64,000 nt of DNA from Pontibacter ramchanderi (GTDB lineage: Bacteria; Bacteroidota; Bacteroidia; Cytophagales; Hymenobacteraceae): positions 62,001 to 126,000 of the forward strand of contig NZ_PJMU01000004.1 in assembly GCF_002846395.1 (NCBI RefSeq), in the 5' to 3' direction. Position 1 is the stretch's first letter, and every line of letters begins with the position of its first letter. Positions 52,184-60,885 of this stretch are shown piece by piece. The notes below the pieces were generated by a model. It was given only the letters and a program-made list of their open reading frames with translations, made no database searches and was not told where the DNA came from. The translations under genes and the position numbers were made by a program.

Positions 52184-53380
52184 CTATTTCTTGCAAAACT
52201 CTTTCACTTTCTCGATCACGTAAGCTTGCTCTTCGTCCGTTAAACTTGGGAACATCGGCAGGCTCAGGCAAGCCTCGTAGTAGCGCTCTGCCTGCGGGAA
52301 GTCCCCTTTCTTATACTCCAAACTACGGTAATACGGCATGGTGTGGGCCGGGATGTAGTGCACCTGCGCAAAGATCTGATGCTCCCGCAGGAAATCATAC
52401 AGCCCCTTACGGTCTGCCACTTTGATCACGTACAGGTGGTAGGCGTGGCCTGTCTCACCTGGTTCTGTCAGTGCGGAGGGGTTGGTGCCCAGCACCTCTA
52501 TACCTTCAAAGCCCGCAAAAGCCTCGTCGTATATCCTGGCGATCTGTCTTCTTCTTACCATACCCTCATCGGCGCGACTCAACTGCGTGATGCCCAGGGC
52601 GCAGAGCATATCCGGAATGCGGTAGTTGTAGCCCAGTGCCTGCATCTCCATGTACCAGCCGCCGTGGTTCTCTTCCAGCAACTCAGGGTCGCGGGTGATG
52701 CCGTGGGTACGGTAGAGCAGGAGCTTCTTGTAGAGTTCCTCGTCGTTGGTGGTTACCATACCGCCCTCGCTCGTGGCGATGTGCTTGACGGGGTGGAAGG
52801 AGAAGATAGCCATGTCGGCATACCTGCCGTTGCCGCAGAACTGCCGCTCGCCTTTGCTGTCGACAAAGAAGCCACCGGGGGAGTGGGCCGCGTCCTCGAT
52901 GATCCATAGTCCGTGCTCGTCCGCCAGCGTGCGCAGCTCCTCCAGATTCACTGGGTTGCCGGCAAAGTCAACAGGGATAATGCCGCTGTAGTAGCCCTTG
53001 GGTTTACTCTCCACCAGCTGCCGTACCTTGGCAATGTCGATCAAGGCCGTGGCCGGGTCAATGTCAGCAAACTCCACCGTGCCGCCGCAGTAGCGTACGC
53101 AGTTGGCAGAGGCCACAAAAGTGATCGGCGTGGTGATCACACAGGAGTTCTCGTTCACCCCCAGCGCCATGGCGCAGAGGTGCAAAGCAGCCGTACCATT
53201 GCTCACCGCCACAGCGTATTTAGCGCCCACGTAAGCGGCAAAGGCCTGCTCAAACTCAACCACCTTCGGCCCCTGCGTCAAAAAATCAGATTGCAATGTT
53301 TCCACCACTGCCTGAATGTCGGCCTCGGTAATGTGCTGGCGACCGTAGGGTATAGGGCGCATGTGCTTTTGGTTTTGCAT
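52184..53380 (-). CDS. pseC: PseC aminotransferase
   Basis: PLP enzyme (398 residues) that converts the 4-keto sugar from PseB to UDP-4-amino-4,6-dideoxy-N-acetyl-beta-L-altrosamine. The DegT/DnrJ/EryC1 family motifs are all there: SNGTAALHLCAMAL (70s), TTPITFVASANC, IEDAAHSPGG (Asp for PLP) and FSFHPVKHIATSEGG with the PLP lysine. It starts 12 bases behind pseB. The ATG at 53380 or 53362 are both possible; I used the first. No TATACCT words appear in most of the gene. Confidence 0.94.
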   Translation of the reverse strand: MQNQKHMRPIPYGRQHITEADIQAVVETLQSDFLTQGPKVVEFEQAFAAYVGAKYAVAVSNGTAALHLCAMALGVNENSCVITTPITFVASANCVRYCGGTVEFADIDPATALIDIAKVRQLVESKPKGYYSGIIPVDFAGNPVNLEELRTLADEHGLWIIEDAAHSPGGFFVDSKGERQFCGNGRYADMAIFSFHPVKHIATSEGGMVTTNDEELYKKLLLYRTHGITRDPELLEENHGGWYMEMQALGYNYRIPDMLCALGITQLSRADEGMVRRRQIARIYDEAFAGFEGIEVLGTNPSALTEPGETGHAYHLYVIKVADRKGLYDFLREHQIFAQVHYIPAHTMPYYRSLEYKKGDFPQAERYYEACLSLPMFPSLTDEEQAYVIEKVKEFCKK

Positions 53381-53392
53381 GAAAGGAGGGGG

Positions 53393-54418
53393 TTACTCAG
53401 TCACACTAAAATTAGGATCCACGTGCTTTCGGATCTGCTCACGGAGTTGCTCGACGCTGAGCCAGTCTGAGTTAGTGCCGGAGTTATACTTGAAACCAAG
53501 CTCGACCATCTTACCGTTGTGGGCTTTCATGAAGTCTTCCACTGTCCAAAGCGGGGTGGAAGGCACAATCACGTAGTATTTATCCAGTTCTACGGTATTC
53601 AGCGAGTCAGTCTCTGTGATCATCTCCTCATGAAGTTTCTCGCCCGGACGTATACCTACCACCTCCTGCTTGCAGTTCGGACCAATGGCCTCAGCCAGGT
53701 CGGTGATCACGTAAGACGGAATCTTCGGCACAAAGATCTCCCCACCCCAATGATGCTCCAGCGCATGGAAAACAAGCTCCACACCCTCTTCGAGAGAGAT
53801 GTTAAAGCGGGTCATTTCCGGGTGCGTGATCGGCAGTATACCTTCTTCACGCTTCTTCAAAAAGAAAGGCACCACGGAGCCACGGGAGCCGATCACGTTG
53901 CCGTAACGCACTACCGAAAATTTGATATCGCGCTTGCCTTTCATGTTATTGGCAGCCACAAACAGCTTATCGGAGCAAAGCTTTGTAGCACCGTAGAGGT
54001 TGATCGGAGCAGCGGCTTTGTCAGTCGAAAGTGCTACCACATGCTTCACACCCGTGTCGAGCGCGGCGTTGATGATGTTCTCGGCACCCAGTACGTTGGT
54101 TTTGATGCACTCCATCGGGTTGTACTCGGCGGCTGGCACCTGTTTCATGGCGGCGGCATGCACAATGATGTCGATGCCTTCGCAGGCCCGCTTGAACCGC
54201 TCACCGTCACGCACGTCGCCAATGAAGTAGCGAACCGAGTTATACTTGCTGTGTGGAAAAACCTGCGACATCTCGAACTGCTTGAGTTCGTCGCGCGAGT
54301 AGATTACCACACGCTTCACGTCCGGAAAACGGGCGTATACCATCTCCACGAACTTCTTTCCGAACGAACCCGTGCCGCCCGTCACTAGTATAGCCTTATT
54401 GTTGAGGTCTAATGCCAT
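53393..54418 (-). CDS. pseB: PseB UDP-GlcNAc 4,6-dehydratase (inverting)
   Basis: First enzyme of the pathway, a Rossmann-fold dehydratase/5-epimerase of the PseB/FlaA1 group (341 residues). TGGTGSFGKKF (14-24) binds NADP; AAAMKQVPAAEYNPMECIKTN is the family's catalytic loop, STDKAA and YGATK provide the Asp/Lys/Tyr set, and VRYGNVIGSRGSV follows. It is the first gene of the nine-gene minus-strand operon; the promoter should lie in the repeat-rich stretch 54419-54982, where I cannot identify it. Confidence 0.95.
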   Translation of the reverse strand: MALDLNNKAILVTGGTGSFGKKFVEMVYARFPDVKRVVIYSRDELKQFEMSQVFPHSKYNSVRYFIGDVRDGERFKRACEGIDIIVHAAAMKQVPAAEYNPMECIKTNVLGAENIINAALDTGVKHVVALSTDKAAAPINLYGATKLCSDKLFVAANNMKGKRDIKFSVVRYGNVIGSRGSVVPFFLKKREEGILPITHPEMTRFNISLEEGVELVFHALEHHWGGEIFVPKIPSYVITDLAEAIGPNCKQEVVGIRPGEKLHEEMITETDSLNTVELDKYYVIVPSTPLWTVEDFMKAHNGKMVELGFKYNSGTNSDWLSVEQLREQIRKHVDPNFSVTE

Positions 54419-54477
54419 GTTTCTTTTTTACTTAATAAGGGGGCTCCGTTTTCGTAACCCAAGCCAAGCTGCAAGTT

Positions 54478-54640
54478 AAATATTTAATTGCTGAATGTTA
54501 ATTGCTAAATTGTTGAATGGTTAAATTGTTGATTGCTGCTTGTTAATTGTTGGTTGTTGTTGAGGGAAGTTGTTAATTGCTCGTTGTTGGGTGGCTGGAT
54601 TGTTTAATTGCTGATGGTTGATTGTTGTCTAGACATGTTT
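54478..54640. repeat. TTAATTGCTGAATG word tract upstream of pseB
   Basis: Runs of GTTAATTG, TTGCTGAATG, TAAATTG, TTGTTGAATGG and TTGATTG words, the same family as at 36325-36415. The following bases to 54982 hold a GGATCCTGGTAGCGAATAG unit, an inverted GGGGGTAGGGCCCC copy (near 54732) of a word from repeat island 2 and two CACTGCGC words, but no gene. Confidence 0.6.
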
Positions 54641-54982
54641 ACCCCCTGCCATCCTCGATAGCAAGGCCAGTTCATTCTACGCTTTTTGTCATCCTGCAAG
54701 GATCCTGGTAGCGAATAGTATAGACCTTAGCTCCCGGGGGTAGGGCCCCTCTATTTCAACTAGGTTTCTCTAGATAATGACATGAGGCACTGCGCATATT
54801 TTTTTAGAATGGGACGGCACTGCGCCCGAGAGGGGATTCCGGTTCGTGATTTGGCAAGTCGCGACCTGCGCCTTCAGAGCAATTGTGATTTTATAAATTT
54901 TAACCAACTCATGTAAGGCTAATACTGCTACAGTTCGACTTTCTAACTCTCAAACTCCTAAATTCCCAAACGCCACTGTTTC

Positions 54983-56080
54983 ATGTTAAAGAAAGCTTTT
55001 TTCGGGGTGTTGCATGCGCTGGGATACTATTCCCGCTATACCTCGGTGCTGCATCATCCGGGTAAACAGACGCTTGCACCTGGTTTTGTGCAGCACTTTA
55101 ATGAAGCAGAGAAAGCTTTTCTAGAAGATTCGGCCCGCAGCTTTAATTATGTCATTGACTACAGCCTGGGCTACAGGCAAAAGGAGCAGTTTCTGGTGCG
55201 TTTGCCGGAAGTAGAGGTACTAGGTAACACGGGTGCGGTGGTGCTGAACGGGAAAGTCGTAATGGAGTCGGTGGGGGAGGTAAGCCGGTTAGCCAAGTCA
55301 GATGCTTTCAAAGAGGTGTCGCTTCTGCTACCGAAGCGAAAAGCAGGTCGCTATACCTCCGTGTTGTTCCTGCCCTGGGCTGATAATAACAACTACCACT
55401 GGTTCTTTGATTGTCTGCCGCGGCTATACCTGGTGCTTGAAAATACGCAGGAGCCGATCCAGGTCATCATGCGCCGCGATATGGCCCCTTACCAACTCGA
55501 AACTCTGCATTTTGTGTTGAAGGGTTATTCACAGGCTAGTGTAGTATACATTGGCAAACATGAAAAATGGCAGGTAGATGAGTTCGTGCTGCCTTCCTTC
55601 GTAGCCAATGCGCAGAGTGGCTTTCTGCCCCGGGAGGTAGCCGATTGGCTGCGACAGAAGGTTTGGCAGGGGTATAATGTGCAATCACCAGCTCGCAAAA
55701 GACGTCTCTACATCAGTCGCGCACAAGCCAAAACCCGCCGTGTGTTGAATGAGACAGAGCTTCTACCGGTGCTGCAAAGGTATGGCTTTGAGATGGTGCG
55801 TGCCGAGGAACTGACTTACCAGCAGCAAGTACAGCTTTTCTTTGAAGCGGAGGCAGTCATGGCCCCACACGGCGCCGGGTTAACGAACCTGCTTTTCTCA
55901 GAGCAGTGTCAAGTGTTGGAGTTCCACCCCGCCAATTTAATCAAGACTCACTATTTCCTACTCTGCAAAGCACTTGGCTTCAAATATAGCGCTCTAGTCG
56001 GTACAACAGGGGATAAACTGGAGTGCTACCAAGTGCCTGTTCGGGAAGTGGAGGTGTGGTTGGAAAGTATAGGGAGTTAA
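54983..56080 (+). CDS. Glycosyltransferase family 61-like protein
   Basis: A 365-residue protein like the DUF563/GT61 group. The diagnostic end EAEAVMAPHGAGLTNLLFSEQCQVLEFHP (in pieces near residues 285-313) matches EGT61-type glycosyltransferases, as does the FLPWADNNNYHWFFDCLPRLYLV region near 130. There is no signal peptide; the enzyme would act in the cytosol or at the membrane. It is read away from the pse operon, so it is probably part of the same surface-glycan locus but under another promoter. Acceptor and donor are unknown. Confidence 0.72.
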   Translation: MLKKAFFGVLHALGYYSRYTSVLHHPGKQTLAPGFVQHFNEAEKAFLEDSARSFNYVIDYSLGYRQKEQFLVRLPEVEVLGNTGAVVLNGKVVMESVGEVSRLAKSDAFKEVSLLLPKRKAGRYTSVLFLPWADNNNYHWFFDCLPRLYLVLENTQEPIQVIMRRDMAPYQLETLHFVLKGYSQASVVYIGKHEKWQVDEFVLPSFVANAQSGFLPREVADWLRQKVWQGYNVQSPARKRRLYISRAQAKTRRVLNETELLPVLQRYGFEMVRAEELTYQQQVQLFFEAEAVMAPHGAGLTNLLFSEQCQVLEFHPANLIKTHYFLLCKALGFKYSALVGTTGDKLECYQVPVREVEVWLESIGS

Positions 56081-56184
56081 TTAATGAAACCAGTACCTAC
56101 CAGATCCTGAAAGGATATGGAGTAAAAGCAGTTTTAATTCCCTATCAAGATGGCGGCTACAAAACAGTGGCGGGCTATACCTAG

Positions 56185-56307
56185 ATACTATACCTGAGCA
56201 CAGACCTCGAAAACTTTTATGAACGCAAGGGCTGGCTATACCTGGCTGATGGGTATAATGTGATGGGAGAGGCTATTAAGATCTATACCTGCAGCACTGA
56301 GAAGTAA
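56185..56307 (+). pseudogene. C-terminal remnant of a GNAT acetyltransferase
   Basis: After a stop codon at 56182-56184, frame 56185-56307 stays open to TAA and encodes ILYLSTDLENFYERKGW, then LADGYNVMGEAIKIY. This is the closing strand-helix-strand of GNAT acetyltransferases (LYLST...FYEKxGW...RIY). In the same frame, 56083-56181 reads without stops but has no recognisable acetyl-CoA motif. So a gene was lost here and a 41-codon tail survives. Four TATACCT words lie within this 130-base piece, one of them forming the interrupting stop (TATACCTAG). Confidence 0.55.
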
Positions 56308-56308
56308 G

Positions 56309-57646
56309 CTAAATCTTAGCAGCCTTCACTGTCAACCGCTTCACCACCTTGGCCAGCTTCTCCGTCAGGGCCCTTCTCGAAAACTGCGAATGGTTGATGT
56401 AGGGCAGGTCGAGGTTGGAGTTGATGGTCCAGGCTTTGCTCATCAGCATCATGTGGTCGAGCATCAGCTCGTAGGCGGTGTAGTGAAATAAACGGCCGGC
56501 GCCACATTCATCTATGATGCGGTCGGTGTCGGAGTGCACGGGCCCCAGGCAAACGATCGGCTTGTTCGACGCCAGGTACTCAAACAACTTACCCGGCACA
56601 TTGGAGTAAACGGCGGGCACATCGGCTATAGCCATGAGCAGCATCGTGCTTTCCATCAGGTACTTGATCGCCTCCGTATGCGGCACATGCGGCACAAATT
56701 CCGTTAGCCCTTCCAACCCGGCCTTGCTGATGCGCTGCTTCACGCCCTCCGATACCTTCCCTACAAAGCGCAGCTTATAGCGGATGTCGGTGTTCACTGA
56801 CCTCAGGTGCGCGATCACTTTCAGAAATACATCGATGTTGTAGTTCTCGGTGATGGTACCGGTATAGGTGATCAAAAACTCATCTTCGGGCGGTGTAGAG
56901 GGATATATGAAATCATCCTCGTCATAGCCGTTCGGAATAACATGAATCTTATTCGGGTCAATCTTAGCCGGTTTGTTCAGGAAAAGGCGCTTGGTGTCTT
57001 CACTAGTCACGATCACGGCATCAGCCCGCTCCAGCACCTGCAGCTCATAATTTTTATCGATGCGCTTGGCAATGGGTGTATGGTACAGCTGGTCGTAATA
57101 ATGGATGTTCGTCCAGGGGTCGCGGAGGTCGGCTATCCAGGGCAGGCCATACTTTTCTTTCAGTTTCAGGCCGATTAGCTGCGTAGAGTGAGGCGGGCTG
57201 GTTGTCAGAATTGCCTGAAACCGATCGTTCTGCAACAGGGCTTCTGCCTTTTTGAGCGCATGCTTGTTCCAGCCCACGCGGGCATCGGGTATAAACAGGT
57301 TGCCGCGCAAGAACTTAAACACTTTACCCAGGAAGCCGGTTTTGGCGTCTTCGTTGGCAAAACCGCTGTAGGGGATTTCTTTCTTGCCGGAGAGCTTCTT
57401 GTAATACTCAAAAGGCTCGGAGGTGGCAGTACGGTACACGGCTATAGCTTCGGGCACTTCGCCCGCAAAGGTATGGTCCAGAACCGGATAAGAAGCTTGT
57501 TTCTCGTCAACGGTCAGCACGCTGGGCCGCACACCCGCCTGGGGCAGGTATTTGCAAAACTTCAGTCCACGCTGCACGCCCGGGCCACCGGACGGAGGCC
57601 AGTAGTAGGAGATATAAAGTAAATTGATCTGGTCCGTTTTTTCCAA
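56309..57646 (-). CDS. Glycosyltransferase family 4-like protein
   Basis: A 445-residue GT-B glycosyltransferase of the GT4 group. The N-terminal start NLLYISYYWPPSGGPGVQRGLKF-type motif (9-31), the middle HVIPNGYDEDDF with FLITYTGTITENYNIDVFL, and the EYLASNKPIVCLGP near residue 365 (donor-binding) are typical. It would add a sugar from a nucleotide donor in surface-glycan synthesis. It is convergent with the acetyltransferase remnant. Sugar and acceptor are unknown. Confidence 0.85.
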   Translation of the reverse strand: MEKTDQINLLYISYYWPPSGGPGVQRGLKFCKYLPQAGVRPSVLTVDEKQASYPVLDHTFAGEVPEAIAVYRTATSEPFEYYKKLSGKKEIPYSGFANEDAKTGFLGKVFKFLRGNLFIPDARVGWNKHALKKAEALLQNDRFQAILTTSPPHSTQLIGLKLKEKYGLPWIADLRDPWTNIHYYDQLYHTPIAKRIDKNYELQVLERADAVIVTSEDTKRLFLNKPAKIDPNKIHVIPNGYDEDDFIYPSTPPEDEFLITYTGTITENYNIDVFLKVIAHLRSVNTDIRYKLRFVGKVSEGVKQRISKAGLEGLTEFVPHVPHTEAIKYLMESTMLLMAIADVPAVYSNVPGKLFEYLASNKPIVCLGPVHSDTDRIIDECGAGRLFHYTAYELMLDHMMLMSKAWTINSNLDLPYINHSQFSRRALTEKLAKVVKRLTVKAAKI

Positions 57647-57682
57647 AGCAATCAGTTTAAGAGCATCTTTCCCAAAGATAGA

Positions 57683-57845
57683 AAACAGTTGTCAGTTATC
57701 AGGTAATAATAAGCAGTTAACATCTCATTTCTATCTGACGAAGTATAGGAATCAATGATCCTTTTACTCAAAATCTGAAAATTGTTTACATTATTCTCCT
57801 GCCAGATCCCTGTTTCGTGATAACTGTTTAGTGTTAACTGTAAAA
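57683..57845. repeat. Inverted CAGTTATC/GATAACTG and CAGTTAAC/GTTAACTG words
   Basis: CAGTTATC (57693-57700) faces GATAACTG (57819-57826), and CAGTTAAC (57714-57721) faces GTTAACTG (57833-57840), in the gap between the GT4 gene and ffh. The words are those of the rnpB P12 insertion. Confidence 0.6.
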
Positions 57846-57870
57846 TGTAGCAACTATTCCTGATATTGCT

Positions 57871-57878
57871 TAGTTTTG
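57871..57878 (+). promoter_or_regulatory. -7 element (TAGTTTTG) before ffh
   Basis: Perfect TAnnTTTG, 23 bases before the ffh start codon. Confidence 0.5.
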
Positions 57879-57901
57879 TAGGTAAATCCAGAATTAAAGA
57901 G

Positions 57902-59242
57902 ATGTTTGATAACTTAAGTAACAAACTAGACCGCGCCTTTAAAACCCTTAAAGGCCAGGGAAGCATCACCGAGATCAACGTAGCCGCCACCATCAAAGAG
58001 GTACGCCGTGCCCTGGTGGACGCCGACGTGAACTATAAAGTAGCCAAAACGGTAACCGACAAGATAAAGGACGAGGCCATGGGCCGCGACGTGCTCATTG
58101 CTGTGTCTCCGGGACAGCTGATGGTGAAGATCGTGTACGAGGAACTGACAGCGCTGATGGGTGGTGAGAAGCAGGACATCAACCTGAAAGGTGAGCCGGC
58201 CATCATTCTGATTGCAGGTCTCCAGGGTTCTGGTAAAACCACTTTTACAGGCAAGCTGGCGAACTACCTCAAAAAACAAGGCCGTAGCGTCATGGTGGCT
58301 GCCTGCGACGTATACCGTCCGGCTGCGATCAACCAGCTGCAGGTGCTGGCCGAGCAGGTAGGCGTAGAGGCGTATACCGAATTGGAAAACAAAAATCCGG
58401 TTCAGATTGCCCTGAATGCCGTAGCGCACGCCAAAAAGACAAACAAGAAAGTAGTGATCATCGACACCGCCGGTCGTTTGGCCGTGGACGAGGCGATGAT
58501 GAAAGAAATAGCCGAGATCAAGGCTGCCGTGAAACCAACCGAAACCCTGTTCGTTGTGGACTCCATGACCGGTCAGGATGCGGTGAACACAGCCAAAACC
58601 TTCAACGAGCGCATCAACTTCGATGGCGTAGTACTCACCAAGCTCGATGGTGACTCACGCGGTGGTGCGGCCCTTTCGATCCGCTCTGTAGTAGAGAAGC
58701 CGATCAAGTTTATCTCTACTGGCGAGAAGATGGAGGCCCTCGACCTGTTCTATCCGGATCGTATGGCCCAGCGTATTCTCGGCATGGGTGACGTGATCTC
58801 CCTGGTGGAGCGTGCGCAACAGGCTTTCGACGAGGACGAGGCAAAGCGCATCAACAAGAAGATCCGCAAGAACCAGTTCAACTTCGATGACTTCCTGACA
58901 CAGCTCGAGCAGATCAAGAAGATGGGTGATATCAAAGACCTGGTAGGTATGATACCGGGTGTTGGCAAAGCCTTGAAGGATGTGGAGATCGACGAGAGCG
59001 CTTTCAAACCGATTGAGGCAATCATTAAGTCAATGACGCCGCAGGAGCGCGAGAACCCGGACATGATCAGCGGCAGCCGCCGCGCGCGTATTGCAAAGGG
59101 CTCCGGCACCGACATCACCCAAGTGAACAACCTGATGAAACAGTTCAACGACATGCGCAAAATGATGCGCTCGATGAACAAGATGGCCGGTACTAAAGGT
59201 GGCATGGCGAACCTGGCCAAAATGATGGGCGGACGTCGCTAG
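57902..59242 (+). CDS. ffh: Signal recognition particle protein Ffh
   Basis: GTPase of the signal recognition particle (446 residues), which binds SRP RNA and the signal sequences of membrane proteins. N domain (2-90), G domain with GLQGSGKTTFTGKLA (about 106-120), DTAGR and TKLDGDSRGG, then the methionine-rich M domain (about 300-446) with GMIPGVGK, SRRARIAKGSG and a Met-rich end (MRKMMRSMNKMAGTKGGMANLAKMM). I chose ATG 57902. Its RNA partner is at 42228. The gene has no TATACCT words and very biased codons. Confidence 0.97.
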   Translation: MFDNLSNKLDRAFKTLKGQGSITEINVAATIKEVRRALVDADVNYKVAKTVTDKIKDEAMGRDVLIAVSPGQLMVKIVYEELTALMGGEKQDINLKGEPAIILIAGLQGSGKTTFTGKLANYLKKQGRSVMVAACDVYRPAAINQLQVLAEQVGVEAYTELENKNPVQIALNAVAHAKKTNKKVVIIDTAGRLAVDEAMMKEIAEIKAAVKPTETLFVVDSMTGQDAVNTAKTFNERINFDGVVLTKLDGDSRGGAALSIRSVVEKPIKFISTGEKMEALDLFYPDRMAQRILGMGDVISLVERAQQAFDEDEAKRINKKIRKNQFNFDDFLTQLEQIKKMGDIKDLVGMIPGVGKALKDVEIDESAFKPIEAIIKSMTPQERENPDMISGSRRARIAKGSGTDITQVNNLMKQFNDMRKMMRSMNKMAGTKGGMANLAKMMGGRR

Positions 59243-59261
59243 GCGATTCTGGAAATACAGC

Positions 59262-59297
59262 AAAAGGGCTGAGCTTCTAAAAGCTCAGCCCTTTTTA
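59262..59297. terminator. Bidirectional terminator after ffh
   Basis: AAAAGGGCTGAGCTT (59262-59276) and AAGCTCAGCCCTTTT (59281-59295) form a perfect 15-pair stem with a CTAA loop and a T-rich end. Confidence 0.9.
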
Positions 59298-59326
59298 TTT
59301 TAGGAAACAAGCGCCTGTATAGCGGC

Positions 59327-59803
59327 TCAGTATACCTGTTTGTTCTCCTTGCCTGCCCAACGTTTAAAGGCATCCTGCGCTTCTTCCCGCATCATCTGCT
59401 CCATAGGTATAGAGCGGTCCGGTGCGTCTTTCTCTATCTCGTTGTAAATGAACTGATCATCGAAACCTACTGCGGCGGCATCGTCTTTTGAATTGGCATA
59501 ATATACCTTGCGCGGACGAGCCCAGTAGATGGCTCCCAGGCACATGGGGCAAGGCTCGCAGCTGGTATAGAGTTCACAGTCAGTAAGCTGAAAAGTGCCC
59601 AGCGCCTGGCAGGCCTTACGGATGGCATCCACCTCGGCATGGGCGGTTGGGTCGTTGGTGGCCAGCACATTGTTATACCCGCGGGCTATAATCTCGCCGT
59701 TGCGCACTACCACGGCACCAAAAGGGCCCCCAAAACCGGCCTCCATTTTCTCCACGGATAGCTTAATGGCTTCCCGCATAAAGTTTTTCTGGTCTTCTGT
59801 CAT
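59327..59803 (-). CDS. Nucleoside/guanine deaminase of the CDA fold
   Basis: A 158-residue zinc deaminase of the cytidine-deaminase-like fold. HAEVDAIR (about 55-62) gives the zinc His and catalytic Glu, and SCEPCPMC (about 81-88) the two zinc Cys. Features such as GGPFGAVVV and the C-terminal DDQFIYNEI and WAGKENKQVY fit bacterial guanine deaminase (GuaD type) better than tRNA adenosine deaminase TadA, but the distinction is not certain. It is convergent with ffh and uses the shared terminator. Confidence 0.85.
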   Translation of the reverse strand: MTEDQKNFMREAIKLSVEKMEAGFGGPFGAVVVRNGEIIARGYNNVLATNDPTAHAEVDAIRKACQALGTFQLTDCELYTSCEPCPMCLGAIYWARPRKVYYANSKDDAAAVGFDDQFIYNEIEKDAPDRSIPMEQMMREEAQDAFKRWAGKENKQVY

Positions 59804-60201
59804 AAGATGAGGTTATCGGATGCACATACGTGATGACGCTCCAATCCGGCTGAAGATACGTTTAAAAAAGGGGGAGCTGTGTGTAATTTGTTAGCCGGAG
59901 CCTTGTCCGAATTTCCGCGAGATAAGTATATATTAAACACAGCAATAGCTTACACTACACTTGTGCCTTTTAACGCATACTCGTAGTGCAAGCTACTCAA
60001 GCTAAAGCTGCCCGATGGGTATGAGCAGCTGATGTGAATTCCATTAAGTATTTAACTATGGAAGTATATGATTTAATATTTGTGTTTTAACAACCTTTCG
60101 AAATTAAATACGAACCATTTATTGGATTAGTTTTGATTACGGCAACTACGTAATTATATTTTATTGTTGGAACGATCATAATTTGAACTGCCTGATAACA
60201 A
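59804..60201. other. AT-rich non-coding stretch, nothing recognised
   Basis: About 400 bases between the deaminase and lipoprotein genes, rising in AT content to the right (from about 60040). I find no ORF with coding character and no full promoter, RNA or terminator motif. No TATACCT word occurs. Confidence 0.5.
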
Positions 60202-60858
60202 ATGATTAAGAATAAAATGACCCTAAACTTGCGCCAATTATTGTACCAGCCGCTCCGTTTTGTATACCTCCCCCTTCGGGTCAGTGCTTTTGCACTGTTG
60301 GTCTCCTTGTTACTCAGTGCGTGTACCGCTACCCGCGAACAGGAGATTGAGGGGGATGTGAACGAGTTTCGGTCGTGGGTGAACGCACAGACAAACAAAC
60401 TGGAAGAACGGACAGAGGAGGACTGGAAACGAACCAAAGAGGACTTTAAGCAGCGCACCGCAGAGCTAGACCGAAAGCAGGAGAGTTTCTCCGAAAAGCT
60501 GCGGGCTGATTACCAACAAATTAAGGCAGACTTCAAAGCCCGTGAAGCCGCACGCGATAGTATGGCTAACAACGAGGAACTTCTAACGAAATGGGAGCGG
60601 GACCTCCTGGGGCAGTATGCCAATGGCACGGCCCTGAGTGCAGCCAATGTAGAGCAGGCCTACCAGAATTTTATGAGTAATGTGCGGGCCAGGAAGAAGA
60701 ACTGGCGTGAGCAGGATTGGGAAATGGCAGCTGCTGTGCTGGAAGAGTTGAACCAGCGCAAGGCCGCCTTCGAAGAACTACCCGACGAAACCGAAGTACG
60801 TATAAAGACCCTCCAAATGGAGTTTGCTGCCTTGAAGGAAAGCGAAACCGCGAACTAG
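60202..60858 (+). CDS. Coiled-coil lipoprotein, unknown function
   Basis: A 218-residue lipoprotein. The signal peptide ends with LLLSAC (lipobox, Cys 41), and the mature part is nearly all charged helix (DEFRSWVNAQTNKLEERTEEDW, KRTKEDFKQRTAELDRK), so a coiled coil is expected. No enzyme motif. A second ATG at 60217 gives an almost equal leader. It is followed, 27 bases later, by the PhzF gene, possibly as an operon. I do not recognise the family. Confidence 0.75.
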   Translation: MIKNKMTLNLRQLLYQPLRFVYLPLRVSAFALLVSLLLSACTATREQEIEGDVNEFRSWVNAQTNKLEERTEEDWKRTKEDFKQRTAELDRKQESFSEKLRADYQQIKADFKAREAARDSMANNEELLTKWERDLLGQYANGTALSAANVEQAYQNFMSNVRARKKNWREQDWEMAAAVLEELNQRKAAFEELPDETEVRIKTLQMEFAALKESETAN

Positions 60859-60885
60859 TATTACCCCCTTAATTGCATACACCCC

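Noticed and set aside
53519..54388. 289-codon open frame opposite pseB
   Set aside because: His-rich antisense of PseB, which has all catalytic motifs.
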